DNA of 35,230 nt, taken from assembly GCA_022822625.1 (NCBI GenBank), contig JAJEAV010000014.1, positions 1 to 35,230 on the forward strand, read 5' to 3'. The position numbers and the translations under genes are program-made. Below the pieces are notes generated by a model. That model made no database searches. It saw only the letters and a list, made by a program, of their open reading frames with translations, and had not been told where the DNA came from. This document shows positions 8,734 through 18,741 of this stretch, piece after piece. How positions within the stretch are numbered: the first letter of the stretch is position 1; the number at the start of each line of letters is the position of its first letter. This stretch comes from Gammaproteobacteria bacterium. Its GTDB lineage: Bacteria; Pseudomonadota; Gammaproteobacteria; Arenicellales; Poriferihabitantaceae.

Positions 8734-11700
8734 GTGCAACTCATCCAAGGATCAATCAAGCGACCCATTGCGGTAATCGCCGCTGTCATGCTGGTCGTGC
8801 TGTTTGGTCTGGTCGCACTGACTACTATACCCATACAACTGGCACCCGATGTAAACCAGCCGGTAATTACTGTCACAACGAACTGGTTTGGAGCAGCCCC
8901 GGCCGAAGTCGAGCGCGAAATACTCATCCCGCAGCAGGATGAACTGGCCGCAATTGAAGGTCTTACCGATATGACCGGTAATGCCAATTCCGGCCGTGCA
9001 CGGATTACCCTTGAATTCAAGACCGGAACAAATATGGATCGGGCCCTATTGCTGGTCTCGAATCGACTGGATAGGGTTTCCGAATATCCGGAAGAAGCGG
9101 ACCAGCCAACGCTGGATGCTGCCGGCAGCGAAGACAATGCCATCGCATGGCTAATCTTCACTAGGCAACCCGGAAACAACCGGCCGATACACGAGTATGG
9201 TGATTACATTCGTGACAATGTCAAGGAGAGGCTTGAACGCATACCCGGTGTTGGACGAATCGATTTCTATGGAGAAAGCGAGCGGCAAATTCACGTAATC
9301 ATCGAACCTGCTACTCTGGCAAGTTATGGTCTGACCATTGCAGATATTCGCCGCTCCCTGCAACTGTCCAATATTTCACTCGGTGCCGGAGATATCAATG
9401 AAGGCAAACGACGCTATGTGGTTCGCACCGAGGGAGAACTGAAATCTCTCGACGCTGTTCGCCGGGTGCTAATCAGCAAGGCCGGAGATGATGTGAATGT
9501 GCGAACCGCTCTGGGAGATATTTCCACGGTTCAGTTCGGATATCAGGATCCTTCCGCCACTATCCGCCAGCTTGGCCGTGCCGCACTTGCCATGAGTGCA
9601 AGCCGTCAAACCGGATCAAACGTGATTGAAACAATGGCCGGTATCCGGGAGGCCGTTGAAGAATTGAACCAAACAGTCATACCGCAGGCAGGACTCGAAT
9701 TAAATCAGGTCTATGACGAGACGATATATATCAATTCAGCAATCGATCTTGTGAAACAGAATATCTGGGTAGGAGGAGCTCTTGCGGTACTGATCCTCCT
9801 GATCTTCCTACGATCACTACGCGCAACCATTATTATTTCTTTGGCGATTCCGGTTTCCGTGATTGGCGCATTCGTTGCAATGGCCGCAATGGGGCGTTCA
9901 TTGAATGTCATTTCCCTGGCAGGAATCGCATTTGCAGTCGGCATGGTGGTAGATGCAGCAATTGTAGTCCTTGAAAATATCTACCGTCATAAGGAAGATG
10001 GATACAGTAACGATGAATCTGCCTATCGTGGTGCAAATCAGGTCTGGGGTGCAGTGCTCGTTTCTGTCCTGACCACCGTTATGGTCTTCATTCCAATTCT
10101 GGTCATGGAACTGGAAGCAGGCCAACTGTTTCGGGATATCGCCGTCGCCATTTCCGTTTCCGTGGTTCTCTCGCTTATCGTGTCGATTACCGTTATCCCT
10201 GCCCTGTCAAGCAAACTGCTGTCAAACAAGGTCAACGAAGACGGAAAACCAAAACGCATGCGACTGTTCCTTGTCGATTCTCTGGCCGGTTTATTTTCGG
10301 TGGCGGTCATGGGTTTCACAAGACTTGTCGTCAAAAGCAGGATTGTTGCCTTGTTGATTGCAATCAGCATTACAACGGGGGCCGTGTATTTCAGTTATCA
10401 GTTCCTGCCAAAACTGGAATATCTTCCGGAAGGCAATCGCAATCTGCTGTTCGGTATTGTCATACCTCCACCTGGGTATAACCTGGATACGATGACTGAA
10501 ATTGCCAACGGAATTGAACAGGAAATCAGCCATCTATGGGCCCCCACTGGTGTACAGCCAGCTAATACGGATACAAAGAAGCTTTCTGCATGGAGACAAT
10601 TCACATCACTCTTCGGTCAGATGTGGGGGGATTTGACCGATGACAGTAATACGGAACAAGCACCTGCCGGGGTAGACCCGCCGTTAATCGAGCGATTCTT
10701 TTTTGTGGCCACGCAATCACGGACCTTCATTGGCGCGATAGCTGAAGACCCATCACGAGTCGCCGAACTGAAACCCATCTTGAGTGCTCCGGTATTTCGA
10801 GAACCCGGTACATTTGGATTCATTAGCCAACCCTCGATTTTCGGGCGAGGAATTGGTGGAGGACGCAAGATTGACCTCGATATCTCCGGTAACGAGCTTG
10901 ATACTGTACTGGAAGTTGCAAATCGCGCCTTTTTCAAAATCATTCCCTTATTTCCACGGGATCAAGGACACGAGTGGAGACCTGTACCTGGACTGGAACT
11001 CGGTGCTCCTGAAGTCAGGGTCATTCCCGACCGTATTCGATTAAACGAAAGTGGAATCAGTGCCCAGGACCTGGCCTTGACCGTCGATACATTCAATGAC
11101 GGTTTACGGGTGACCCAGTCAACAGTAGACGGGAAGATGACAGACATACTGGTAAAAGGAGGAGTCAGTGGTGTCGACAATACTCAAGGGATCGGCAATC
11201 TACCGATTTTGACTTCCACGGGACGCGTCATACCGGTCAGTTCTGTCGCAGATGTCATCCTTACCGCAGGACCTACGCAAATCCGGCATCGTGAACGCCT
11301 GCGTACGGTGACTCTTGAAGTACGTCCTAATGCAAAGCTGCCACTGGAAACTGCGATTGACATAATTCGTGCAGAAGTAATTGATGCCTTGGAAACCGAA
11401 GGCCTGCCACCGGGTGTCCGTCTTCGAATCTCGGGCACTGCCGACAAGCTTGATCAGACTCGTGCTGCGATGGCGATCAATCTGGCACTTGCCCTGGTCA
11501 TCGTATTCCTGGTGATGGCGGTATTGTTTGAAAGTTTCGTCTATCCGCTGATTATCATGATTTCCGTACCAATAGCAGCTGCCGGTGGTGTTGCTGGCCT
11601 GGCGTTACTCAACTTCTATACCTATCAGGCACTGGACATGTTGACGATGCTCGGGTTTGTGATTCTGGTCGGTATCGTGGTCAATAATGCCATTCTTCTG

Positions 11701-12015
11701 GTACATCAGACCCTGCATCTGACCCGTGTAGAGGGCATGACGCCCGAACAGGCAATTCCACAGGCTACACAAAACCGTATCCGACCGATCTTTATGTCTA
11801 CATTGACTTCAGTATTCGGGATGCTTCCACTGGTGTTTTTTCCTGGTGCCGGATCCGAACTCTACCGCGGTCTGGGATCGGTTGTGGTTGGCGGTCTTTC
11901 ATTGTCGGCCATTATCACCCTGTTGCTCGTACCGCCCATGATGTCGCTGTTGATCGCTCCACTGGAATCTCGACGTACTCGTCGTCTTGTCTCAACAAGG
12001 CTGGCCGAGGCCTGA
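8734..12015 (+). CDS. RND efflux pump, AcrB/MexF-like permease (GTG start)
   Basis: A proton-driven inner-membrane exporter of 1093 residues, slightly longer than AcrB. It shows the two-fold RND layout: TM1 (IKRPIAVIAAVMLVVLFGLVAL), a large periplasmic porter loop, TM2-6 around residues 335-490, a second porter loop, and TM8-12 from about 910. The TM4 motif is VGMVVDAAIVVLEN, with Asp at residue 407. AcrB has a second aspartate next to it; here residue 408 is alanine. The second half carries GIVVNNAILLV in TM10. A stretch around residues 605-690 seems longer than in AcrB. It begins 17 bp after the adaptor gene and ends 10 bp from the convergent MFS gene. Confidence 0.95.
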   Translation: MQLIQGSIKRPIAVIAAVMLVVLFGLVALTTIPIQLAPDVNQPVITVTTNWFGAAPAEVEREILIPQQDELAAIEGLTDMTGNANSGRARITLEFKTGTNMDRALLLVSNRLDRVSEYPEEADQPTLDAAGSEDNAIAWLIFTRQPGNNRPIHEYGDYIRDNVKERLERIPGVGRIDFYGESERQIHVIIEPATLASYGLTIADIRRSLQLSNISLGAGDINEGKRRYVVRTEGELKSLDAVRRVLISKAGDDVNVRTALGDISTVQFGYQDPSATIRQLGRAALAMSASRQTGSNVIETMAGIREAVEELNQTVIPQAGLELNQVYDETIYINSAIDLVKQNIWVGGALAVLILLIFLRSLRATIIISLAIPVSVIGAFVAMAAMGRSLNVISLAGIAFAVGMVVDAAIVVLENIYRHKEDGYSNDESAYRGANQVWGAVLVSVLTTVMVFIPILVMELEAGQLFRDIAVAISVSVVLSLIVSITVIPALSSKLLSNKVNEDGKPKRMRLFLVDSLAGLFSVAVMGFTRLVVKSRIVALLIAISITTGAVYFSYQFLPKLEYLPEGNRNLLFGIVIPPPGYNLDTMTEIANGIEQEISHLWAPTGVQPANTDTKKLSAWRQFTSLFGQMWGDLTDDSNTEQAPAGVDPPLIERFFFVATQSRTFIGAIAEDPSRVAELKPILSAPVFREPGTFGFISQPSIFGRGIGGGRKIDLDISGNELDTVLEVANRAFFKIIPLFPRDQGHEWRPVPGLELGAPEVRVIPDRIRLNESGISAQDLALTVDTFNDGLRVTQSTVDGKMTDILVKGGVSGVDNTQGIGNLPILTSTGRVIPVSSVADVILTAGPTQIRHRERLRTVTLEVRPNAKLPLETAIDIIRAEVIDALETEGLPPGVRLRISGTADKLDQTRAAMAINLALALVIVFLVMAVLFESFVYPLIIMISVPIAAAGGVAGLALLNFYTYQALDMLTMLGFVILVGIVVNNAILLVHQTLHLTRVEGMTPEQAIPQATQNRIRPIFMSTLTSVFGMLPLVFFPGAGSELYRGLGSVVVGGLSLSAIITLLLVPPMMSLLIAPLESRRTRRLVSTRLAEA

Positions 12016-12025
12016 TATCCCTGCC

Positions 12026-13273
12026 TTACTGGTCATCGAAAACGACCCGATATCTTCCTTTTTTCGATGATGCCTGCGAAGCCAGGTAGAAAAAGGTCGA
12101 GAAGGTCGAAAATACTGCTGCCATCAAGAAGGCGAATGCCAGATCAATTTCGCCAACCAACCCGGCAACCAATGCTCCCAGGGCTCCGACACCATCGAGC
12201 ACCGAAAACACGACCCCCAGTGTCGTTGATTCCGATTTTTCCGATAACTCCACAGCGGCAGCAAGAATAATGGGCCTGACTGCCGTCAGCAATGAAACTG
12301 CACAGATCAGCGCAATCATGAACGGAATAAACGTTTCGAACCAGGCCGCACAGGCCGAGAATACGGTTGAGAACAACAGGGTGATGATGATTGGCTGAGA
12401 CCGTCCAACCATATCGGACAACTTGCCAATAAAGGGTTGAAACATGGTTCCGATGACCAGCATCGAAGCGAATGCGACAGACGAGTTAAAAACACTCATT
12501 TCATAACGCTGCTGGAGTGTCAGTGGAGTCATCGACAATATCGCGAACAGGGACATGTTGTAGAGCACCATCATTCCAGCCATCATCAATCCACGGCGTG
12601 TGAACCATACCTGTAAGACCCGTGTGAGTTTTTCCCTTCGAATCGACTGTCGAGACGCGGATGTTATCCGTGGTCCCATGACAATGAACAACACTCCCAT
12701 CAGGAATGCAGGCATCGTGATGATCTGTAGGGAGCTTTGCCAATCGAAATAAGTCAGTAGCACGCCAATCGAGACCGGTGCAAGAATCTCAGCCCCGACG
12801 CTGCCCCCCATTGCATGGATGCCCAATACCTGGGCTCGTTGCCTGGGCATGGTTTTTACCAGCACTCCGGTTGCGACCGGGTGCCAGAAGGCATCCCCCA
12901 TGACACCAATGGCCAGAAACAGGGTTATCATCCAGAATCCAGGCACCAGAGTAGACAGGAAATAACCGATTGCAACCCACCAGAATGAAATCAGCATGAG
13001 CATACCGCTGTTGGGAGTACGGTCTGCAATTATTCCAGCCGGCACATACGTGAATCCTGCTGCAATACCATTGATGGCTATGATCAACCCAACTTCAGAA
13101 GGTCCAAGGCCCATGCTGGCCGCAATTGCCGGTGCAACGAGCCAGATCGTGCCAGCTACCCAGTCATTCACTAGATGGCCTGTTGCAAGTGTGCCTAGCA
13201 GAAACCGGTTGTTTTTCGCTGTCCCGGATTCTTCGGGACCAACCAACCCCGGCTGGGAATTGGTATCAGACAT
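12026..13273 (-). CDS. Major facilitator superfamily transporter
   Basis: A 12-helix secondary transporter of 415 residues when started at MSDTNSQPG. A longer frame from 13372 overlaps the upstream dehydrogenase gene by 34 bp and adds 33 polar residues, so the shorter start is preferred, though neither has a strong ribosome site. An MFS-like loop (PAGIIADRTPNSG) follows TM2, and a related loop (FIGKLSDMVGRSQP) follows TM8. It is last in a minus-strand group after the mttB-like and dimethylglycine-dehydrogenase-like genes. That suggests it moves a methylated amine or its product, but the substrate and direction cannot be told from the sequence. Confidence 0.88.
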   Translation of the reverse strand: MSDTNSQPGLVGPEESGTAKNNRFLLGTLATGHLVNDWVAGTIWLVAPAIAASMGLGPSEVGLIIAINGIAAGFTYVPAGIIADRTPNSGMLMLISFWWVAIGYFLSTLVPGFWMITLFLAIGVMGDAFWHPVATGVLVKTMPRQRAQVLGIHAMGGSVGAEILAPVSIGVLLTYFDWQSSLQIITMPAFLMGVLFIVMGPRITSASRQSIRREKLTRVLQVWFTRRGLMMAGMMVLYNMSLFAILSMTPLTLQQRYEMSVFNSSVAFASMLVIGTMFQPFIGKLSDMVGRSQPIIITLLFSTVFSACAAWFETFIPFMIALICAVSLLTAVRPIILAAAVELSEKSESTTLGVVFSVLDGVGALGALVAGLVGEIDLAFAFLMAAVFSTFSTFFYLASQASSKKGRYRVVFDDQ

Positions 13274-13338
13274 CTGTGAAGTGTTGTCGGTTAATACAAG
13301 GCAAGTTTGGGGGAATTCAGTTTCAAGGTTGCGGTGAC

Positions 13339-15777
13339 TCAGGCGCGAGGACGAAAATTCCGAGGATCCCAAACCGGGTCAGCCAATACTGTTGCCTTTC
13401 TTGAATCACCAATCAACAGCACTTCAAATTCACAACCGGGCTGGCTGTATTGTGAGTCAACATAGGCAAAGCCCAGACTTCTCCCCGTTGCATGTCCATA
13501 CCCTCCCGAAGTCGTAACACCTATCGTCTGTCCATCAAGCAGTACCGCTTCCCCACCGACTACATCGTTATCCGCATCTTCAACCTGAAAATACACCAGT
13601 GATGTCGACATTCCCTTCTCTTCAATATCCAAAGTACTTTGCTTGCCTTGGAAATCATCCTTGCAACGGCGAAAGAAGCGCATCAATCCTGCTTCAACCA
13701 TCGATATTTCATTGGTCATTTCGGTTCCCCATCCCTTATAGGCTTTCTCCATTCTCAGAGAATTCAGGGCATAACCGCCAAAATCAGCAATGCCATAGTC
13801 CTTGCCGGCAACACAGATTGCTTCGTACACATCCACAAGATCGGCCTTCCGGCAGTGCAGTTCCCAACCTAGGTCACCGGTATAGCTGACTCGCAAGGCC
13901 CTGACATCCTTGCCCTGAATATCAATGACCTTGCCCGACAGCCACGGAAAATCGGAATTGCACAGACTCTCAGCGGTCACGGTGGAGAGTACTTTACGAG
14001 ATTGCGGGCCGGCAAGCAGCAGGGCACCCCATTCGTCAGTAATATTTTTGATGTGAACCTCTTCCTGATCGCCAATTCCCTGAGTCAATATCGACAGGTC
14101 ACGCTCTTCGCTAGTGGCCCCTGAGAGTACATAATAGAAATCATCATCCAGACGGGTTATCGTTGATTCTCCATTCAACCGTCCATTTTCAGCAAGGTAA
14201 TGTGTCAGCACGATGCCTGAAACCCTGGGCATCCTGTTGGCGCTGATTCGATTCAACATCGCTTCGGCATCCCTACCGGTAACTTCATATTTGGCAAACG
14301 TGGATAATTCCATGACTCCAACACGTTCACGAACCGCCGTACATTCCTTTGAGACTACACTGAAGGTATTGTTGTGCCGAAAACCGATTTCCTCTTCTCG
14401 TCCATCCAGCGAGAACCATTTGGCTCTCTCCCACCCGTTGATTTCCATGAATACAGCACCCTTCTGCTCCAGCCTGTCATACAAGGGTGTCGTCCGGAAT
14501 TTCCTCCCGGCAGGCCGCTCTTCACCGGGGAGGTGAAGTTTGTACATGTGTTCATAGTCTTCGTGGCATTTTTCCTTGGTGTACTGTCCGGGGGCAAATT
14601 CACTGAATCGTCGGGGGTCGATGCCGGACATGTTGATTTCAGCATCGCCATAGACCATCCATTGAGCAAGATACTTCCCACAACCTGCGCCCGAGGCGAT
14701 GCCAATGGATGCACCATTGCAATGCCAGAAATTACGCAGTCCGGCGGCAGGGCCAATGAAGGGATTGCTATCCGGTGTATGGGGAATTGCTCCGCAGACC
14801 ACGCGCTTGATCCCGAGTTCCTCCCACATCGGTACACGCTCCATGACTCTTTCAATGAAAGGCATGATATTGTCCATCTCCGGATCAAACAATTCATTTT
14901 CCGATTGCCATTCCGGCCAGCCTCCGCGATGGGTCCAGCATTCTTCTGAATTTCTGGTTTCATAAATTCCGATCAATGCAGATTTCTGCTCCTGACGATA
15001 ATAGGATGATGGGTACGGGTCTCGAATTACCGGCATTTCGTGATCGGCATCCAGAAACTCCTGGACACTCTCGGTGACGATATAGGTATGCTTCATGTTG
15101 ATCATTGGCAGGTCGGTGCCCGCCATTTTTGAGACCTCGCGTGCATAACAACCTGCAGCATTGACCACATGTTCCGAAATCACCGATCCTTTTTCCGTCA
15201 GGATTTCCCATTCGCCTGATGGCCTAAGATGAATATCCAGAACTCGATTTCGGGTGGATATCTGCACCCCCTGCATGCGGGCCCCTTTCGCCATGGCATT
15301 GCAAACGCCTGCCGGATCAACATGTCCATCAGCATATGTCCAGGCGCCGGCGAGCACCCCTTCAATATTGACATAAGGTACCAGTGACCTGATTTTTTCC
15401 GGATCAATAATTTCACAGTCGTATCCGATCAGCTTGCCAACGCCTGCGACCCGGTGGAACCACTCTACTTCCGCCGGATGATGGGCAAACCGAATGCCCC
15501 CGCATCCATGCCAGCTGACATATTGGCCCGTCAACTCCTCCAGTCTGGGGTACAAATTGACCCCATAGTCATGAATTTTCGCCATGTTGTAGTCGGCAAT
15601 GAAGTTGGGGCATTGTCCTGCAGCGTGCCAGGTCGATCCTGAGGTTAATTCTCCTTTTTCGATTAACAGGCAATCTGTCCATCCTTCCAGAGCCAGATGA
15701 TAAGCAAGTCCGGCTCCCATGACGCCACCGCCGATAATCACCACTTTTGCCTGAGGTGGGAAATTCTGATCGCTCAT
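13339..15777 (-). CDS. Dimethylglycine/sarcosine dehydrogenase-like flavoprotein
   Basis: A protein of 812 residues with the architecture of mitochondrial-type dimethylglycine and sarcosine dehydrogenases. An N-terminal FAD-binding DAO domain has GGGVMGAG at residues 16-23, a central FAO_M segment follows, and the C-terminal half is GcvT-like and expected to bind tetrahydrofolate. His51 in TSGSTWHAAG aligns with the histidine that carries covalent FAD in DMGDH. Such enzymes oxidatively remove N-methyl groups and pass the one-carbon unit to folate. A good ribosome site (GGAG, 7-base spacer) precedes the ATG. The mttB-like gene ends 29 bp upstream, suggesting coupled expression. The exact substrate (dimethylglycine, sarcosine or another methylamine) is not determined. 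Confidence 0.88.
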   Translation of the reverse strand: MSDQNFPPQAKVVIIGGGVMGAGLAYHLALEGWTDCLLIEKGELTSGSTWHAAGQCPNFIADYNMAKIHDYGVNLYPRLEELTGQYVSWHGCGGIRFAHHPAEVEWFHRVAGVGKLIGYDCEIIDPEKIRSLVPYVNIEGVLAGAWTYADGHVDPAGVCNAMAKGARMQGVQISTRNRVLDIHLRPSGEWEILTEKGSVISEHVVNAAGCYAREVSKMAGTDLPMINMKHTYIVTESVQEFLDADHEMPVIRDPYPSSYYRQEQKSALIGIYETRNSEECWTHRGGWPEWQSENELFDPEMDNIMPFIERVMERVPMWEELGIKRVVCGAIPHTPDSNPFIGPAAGLRNFWHCNGASIGIASGAGCGKYLAQWMVYGDAEINMSGIDPRRFSEFAPGQYTKEKCHEDYEHMYKLHLPGEERPAGRKFRTTPLYDRLEQKGAVFMEINGWERAKWFSLDGREEEIGFRHNNTFSVVSKECTAVRERVGVMELSTFAKYEVTGRDAEAMLNRISANRMPRVSGIVLTHYLAENGRLNGESTITRLDDDFYYVLSGATSEERDLSILTQGIGDQEEVHIKNITDEWGALLLAGPQSRKVLSTVTAESLCNSDFPWLSGKVIDIQGKDVRALRVSYTGDLGWELHCRKADLVDVYEAICVAGKDYGIADFGGYALNSLRMEKAYKGWGTEMTNEISMVEAGLMRFFRRCKDDFQGKQSTLDIEEKGMSTSLVYFQVEDADNDVVGGEAVLLDGQTIGVTTSGGYGHATGRSLGFAYVDSQYSQPGCEFEVLLIGDSRKATVLADPVWDPRNFRPRA

Positions 15778-15806
15778 TGATTCGCTCCGTATAACATCAT
15801 GATTTT

Positions 15807-17378
15807 TTAGTCTCTTGGCCGCATTTGCTTTCTTGGCAGCAGGATTTCGAAATCTTCTCGCAATCGGTCATCCAGTTCCTCGGAGACATGTTGGGGAAAA
15901 TGTGTATCCAATATCTCCTGAACTCTCGCCCTGGCTGGTTCATTGACATTTTTTGAACCCAATTCCATCCATTCGGCAGGCGTCAAGCGATTCCCTACCT
16001 CCGGATAGACATAATCGGATTGCATACGAGAGAGAGTTGCTTCATGACCAAGAAAATGCTCTGGGCCGTTCAGGCAGACATCGGCGATCGTCTCCAGTGC
16101 CAGATTGTCATTATCGATTTCGATTCCCCGAACACTGCGATTGATTGCGCCCAGCATGTCATTGTCAATCATGGCGCTTTCAAATCCAAACCCGAGCAGA
16201 CTGGCCTGCATGCCTGCTGATTCATAGACCAAATTAGTCCCGCTATGCCCAGCCAGAGTGACCGTGTATGCTTTTTCAGCCCCGGACTGGGCATCTGGGG
16301 CCTTGGCATCTGCCATTCCAGCTGCAATACCGGTTGGCAAACCCAGATAGCGACCGACTTGACCACAGGCAGCCATCAATACAGCCTGCTCACCACTTCC
16401 ACCACTCATTGCACCTGTTCGCAAGTCAGAAACAAATGGCCAGGGTCCAAAAATTGCCGGATGTCCTTCTACAATCAGATTCACCACGGTAAGGGCCGCA
16501 AGACATTCTGCACACTCCTGTACGACTGCACCGGCAAGTGATGCCGGACTGGTTGCGCCAGCCTGGCCTGCTGCCAATAGCAAAATCGGCATTCCACCTC
16601 GCACACAGACCTCCATGACGCGACAGGCGTCTTCGGCAAACCGCAGGGGCGGAACAACAAAACAGCATGATAGGCTGGCAAATGGACGTTCCCGCCATGC
16701 TTTTTCTCCCCCTGCTATGGCATGCAGTAATTTGAGGCCATCGGCAGCATGGCCAGGATCGACATAGCTCACGCCACAATGCTTGGTCGTACCCATTACC
16801 GAGGCGTAGGTAGTATTCAGATCCATGGCATAGGGGTCTTCGATATCGCGTGCAACCATACAGCGCTGGAAGAAATGAATGTGCTCGAGTTTATCCACTA
16901 GGCGCGCTGCATCATACAGATCTTGCAACGTGGATTCTCGATAGGTAGTCTGATCAGGGTACTTTTCGTGGGTTTTCCATGGATCGACGACATGCACGGC
17001 TGCCCCTGCTGTCCCAAAATACACCTTTTCGTCCTGAAGCAGCATGTCATGCTTCGGCTTCTGCCCATACAGGGTTATATTCCTTGCACATACCTCAAGT
17101 GCCCACTCGATTAGTTCGCGCGGGAAGGTCAATCGCCCATCCTGGGTTATTTTTCCACCAGCCTTGGTCACGAGTTCAATGGTGCTGGGTATAGCTCTGG
17201 CGAATCCGACATTCTCCAGCAAGTCCAGCATCGCATCATGGATGCGCTTCAGTTGATCATCGTTCAGCGGTTTGTAACACCCCCCGGTCTGCCCCGGATG
17301 TACTGGTTTGACATCTTCAGCAAGGGGGGCGGCTCGCAAGGCATGACGGGCTACCCGTCCTCCGGCTCTTCGACTCAT
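15807..17378 (-). CDS. MttB-superfamily methyltransferase, no pyrrolysine codon
   Basis: A 523-residue member of the trimethylamine methyltransferase family. It starts MSRRAGGRVARHALRAAPL, an Arg-rich lead common in proteobacterial members, followed by GCYKPLNDDQLKRIHDAMLDLLENVGF. The C-terminal barrel contains LRTGAMSGGSGEQA and MADAKAPDAQSGAEKA. Archaeal MttB reads an in-frame TAG as pyrrolysine; this frame has no internal TAG and ends in TAA, so it belongs with the non-Pyl group, of which characterised members such as MtgB demethylate glycine betaine to a corrinoid protein. No corrinoid protein gene is in the window. It heads the group mttB-like, DMGDH-like, MFS. Function in methylated-amine demethylation is likely; the substrate is unknown. 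Confidence 0.88.
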   Translation of the reverse strand: MSRRAGGRVARHALRAAPLAEDVKPVHPGQTGGCYKPLNDDQLKRIHDAMLDLLENVGFARAIPSTIELVTKAGGKITQDGRLTFPRELIEWALEVCARNITLYGQKPKHDMLLQDEKVYFGTAGAAVHVVDPWKTHEKYPDQTTYRESTLQDLYDAARLVDKLEHIHFFQRCMVARDIEDPYAMDLNTTYASVMGTTKHCGVSYVDPGHAADGLKLLHAIAGGEKAWRERPFASLSCCFVVPPLRFAEDACRVMEVCVRGGMPILLLAAGQAGATSPASLAGAVVQECAECLAALTVVNLIVEGHPAIFGPWPFVSDLRTGAMSGGSGEQAVLMAACGQVGRYLGLPTGIAAGMADAKAPDAQSGAEKAYTVTLAGHSGTNLVYESAGMQASLLGFGFESAMIDNDMLGAINRSVRGIEIDNDNLALETIADVCLNGPEHFLGHEATLSRMQSDYVYPEVGNRLTPAEWMELGSKNVNEPARARVQEILDTHFPQHVSEELDDRLREDFEILLPRKQMRPRD

Positions 17379-17703
17379 CAGGCAAACTTCCGCGGTGGAT
17401 TAAAAATGAGCAATGGCTGTCTCAATCGTGCGCCTCTTTTCAAGACACTAGGTACGATATTTTGATTCGTAATGAACGAGTGCGTTCAATCCAAAAAGCA
17501 TTGCAGAGTATAACTGAACACATGATTAACAAGCCCAATTCCAATTCAAAAATTACCTTGCAATTACAGGTCTGGCAGACGGATAATGACCAGTATTCAA
17601 TGTACTTCACTAATTCTGTAATTTTATCAGCAAAACTCTAGGTATTCTGCTGTATCAGAGGAGTCCAAATCAATCTACAACACTCATCTAAAGAGGCTTT
17701 GTA
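17379..17703. other. Intergenic region between mttB-like and YHS genes
   Basis: A 325-bp AT-rich region between divergently transcribed genes, expected to hold both promoters. I see no clear operator palindrome or riboswitch. The only notable element is the AGAGG ribosome site just before the YHS gene. Confidence 0.5.
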
Positions 17704-18159
17704 ATGTCCAGTCGAGTTTTCCCATATCTAGCCAGTCTGATTCTTGCGATTGCAATGATTCCGGCGGTTCATGCAGCCAAGGATGAGGTCTATACCAAAC
17801 GATTTGGCAACACCGCGGTCAGCGGTTACGATGTTGTGGCGTACTTCACGGCTGGCGAACCAACCAAGGGCAGCAAGAAGTTCCAGCTTGAACACAAAGG
17901 AGCGGAGTGGCGTTTCTCAAGTCAGGAGAATCTGGATACGTTCAAGGAAAACCCGGAAGCGTATGAACCCCAGTATGGCGGATATTGTGCATGGGCTGTT
18001 GCCAATGGCGATACAGCCTCCTCTGACCCCCAACAATGGAATATTACTGATGGCAAGCTTTATCTCAATTACAATGCCAAAATCCAGAAAAAATGGCTAA
18101 AGGACAAGCCAGGATTTATTGAAAAAGCCGACAGGAACTGGCCTGGCGTATTAAACTAG
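17704..18159 (+). CDS. Exported YHS-domain protein
   Basis: A 151-residue protein with a clear signal peptide (hydrophobic residues 6-20, likely cleavage after VHA near residue 24), so periplasmic. The mature part has the YHS-like pattern AVSGYDVVAYFTAGEPTKGS, then WRFSSQENLDTFKENPEAYEPQYGGYCAWAV, as in small exported YHS proteins of proteobacteria. YHS domains are often linked to metal binding, but no specific function is known for this group. The start is supported by AGAGG upstream. It is divergent from the mttB-like gene and followed in the same direction by a GNAT gene. Confidence 0.85.
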   Translation: MSSRVFPYLASLILAIAMIPAVHAAKDEVYTKRFGNTAVSGYDVVAYFTAGEPTKGSKKFQLEHKGAEWRFSSQENLDTFKENPEAYEPQYGGYCAWAVANGDTASSDPQQWNITDGKLYLNYNAKIQKKWLKDKPGFIEKADRNWPGVLN

Positions 18160-18246
18160 CCGACTTGTAGCTTGACGACCTGAAGTTGATTCGGGTCGGT
18201 CGGATTTGCCTCTTAATCCTCCCTCTTGTCTTCAAGGCAACCGGTT

Positions 18247-18723
18247 ATGGTTCAGACACTTATCCGGCGAGCAACAGGAAAAGACGCCGCCCAGATTGCC
18301 CGGTTCAATATAAATATTGCACAGGAGACTGAAAATCTTGCCCTCAAACAGGAAATCGTTGAATCAGGCGTTATCAAGCTCCTAGAAAACCCGGAACTCG
18401 GTTTTTACCTGGTTGCCGAATCTGACAGCCAGATTGTTGGTTCGCTCATGATTACCACTGAATGGAGTGACTGGCGGTGTGGGCAATTCTGGTGGATTCA
18501 GAGTGTCTATGTCTTATCGGATTTTCGAAGGGCCGGACTCTATGGTCGCCTTTATTCAAGAGTCAAGGAGCTTGCAGAATCGGATGAAAATGTTTGTGGT
18601 TTCAGGCTGTATGTCGAAAAGGACAACATCGTTGCCCAGGAGGCCTATCGGAAATACGGAATGCACCAAACTGCCTATCATGTATTTGAAGAAACAAGGC
18701 CGGACCTGCCCTTCACCTCATGA
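18247..18723 (+). CDS. GNAT-family N-acetyltransferase
   Basis: A 158-residue GCN5-related acetyltransferase. The N-terminal strand reads LIRRATGKDAAQIARFN. The core strands and pyrophosphate-binding loop are FWWIQSVYVLSDFRRAGLYGRLYSRV, a variant of the usual R/Q-x-x-G-x-G/A motif, and LYVEKDNIVAQEAYRKYGM is the typical C-terminal part. The ATG at 18247 is preferred (AAGG nine bases upstream) over a TTG 21 bases earlier. Substrate unknown. It lies between the YHS gene and the convergent demethylase-like gene, whose stop is 18 bp away. Confidence 0.87.
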   Translation: MVQTLIRRATGKDAAQIARFNINIAQETENLALKQEIVESGVIKLLENPELGFYLVAESDSQIVGSLMITTEWSDWRCGQFWWIQSVYVLSDFRRAGLYGRLYSRVKELAESDENVCGFRLYVEKDNIVAQEAYRKYGMHQTAYHVFEETRPDLPFTS

Positions 18724-18741
18724 ACAAGTTGACATTTTGAT

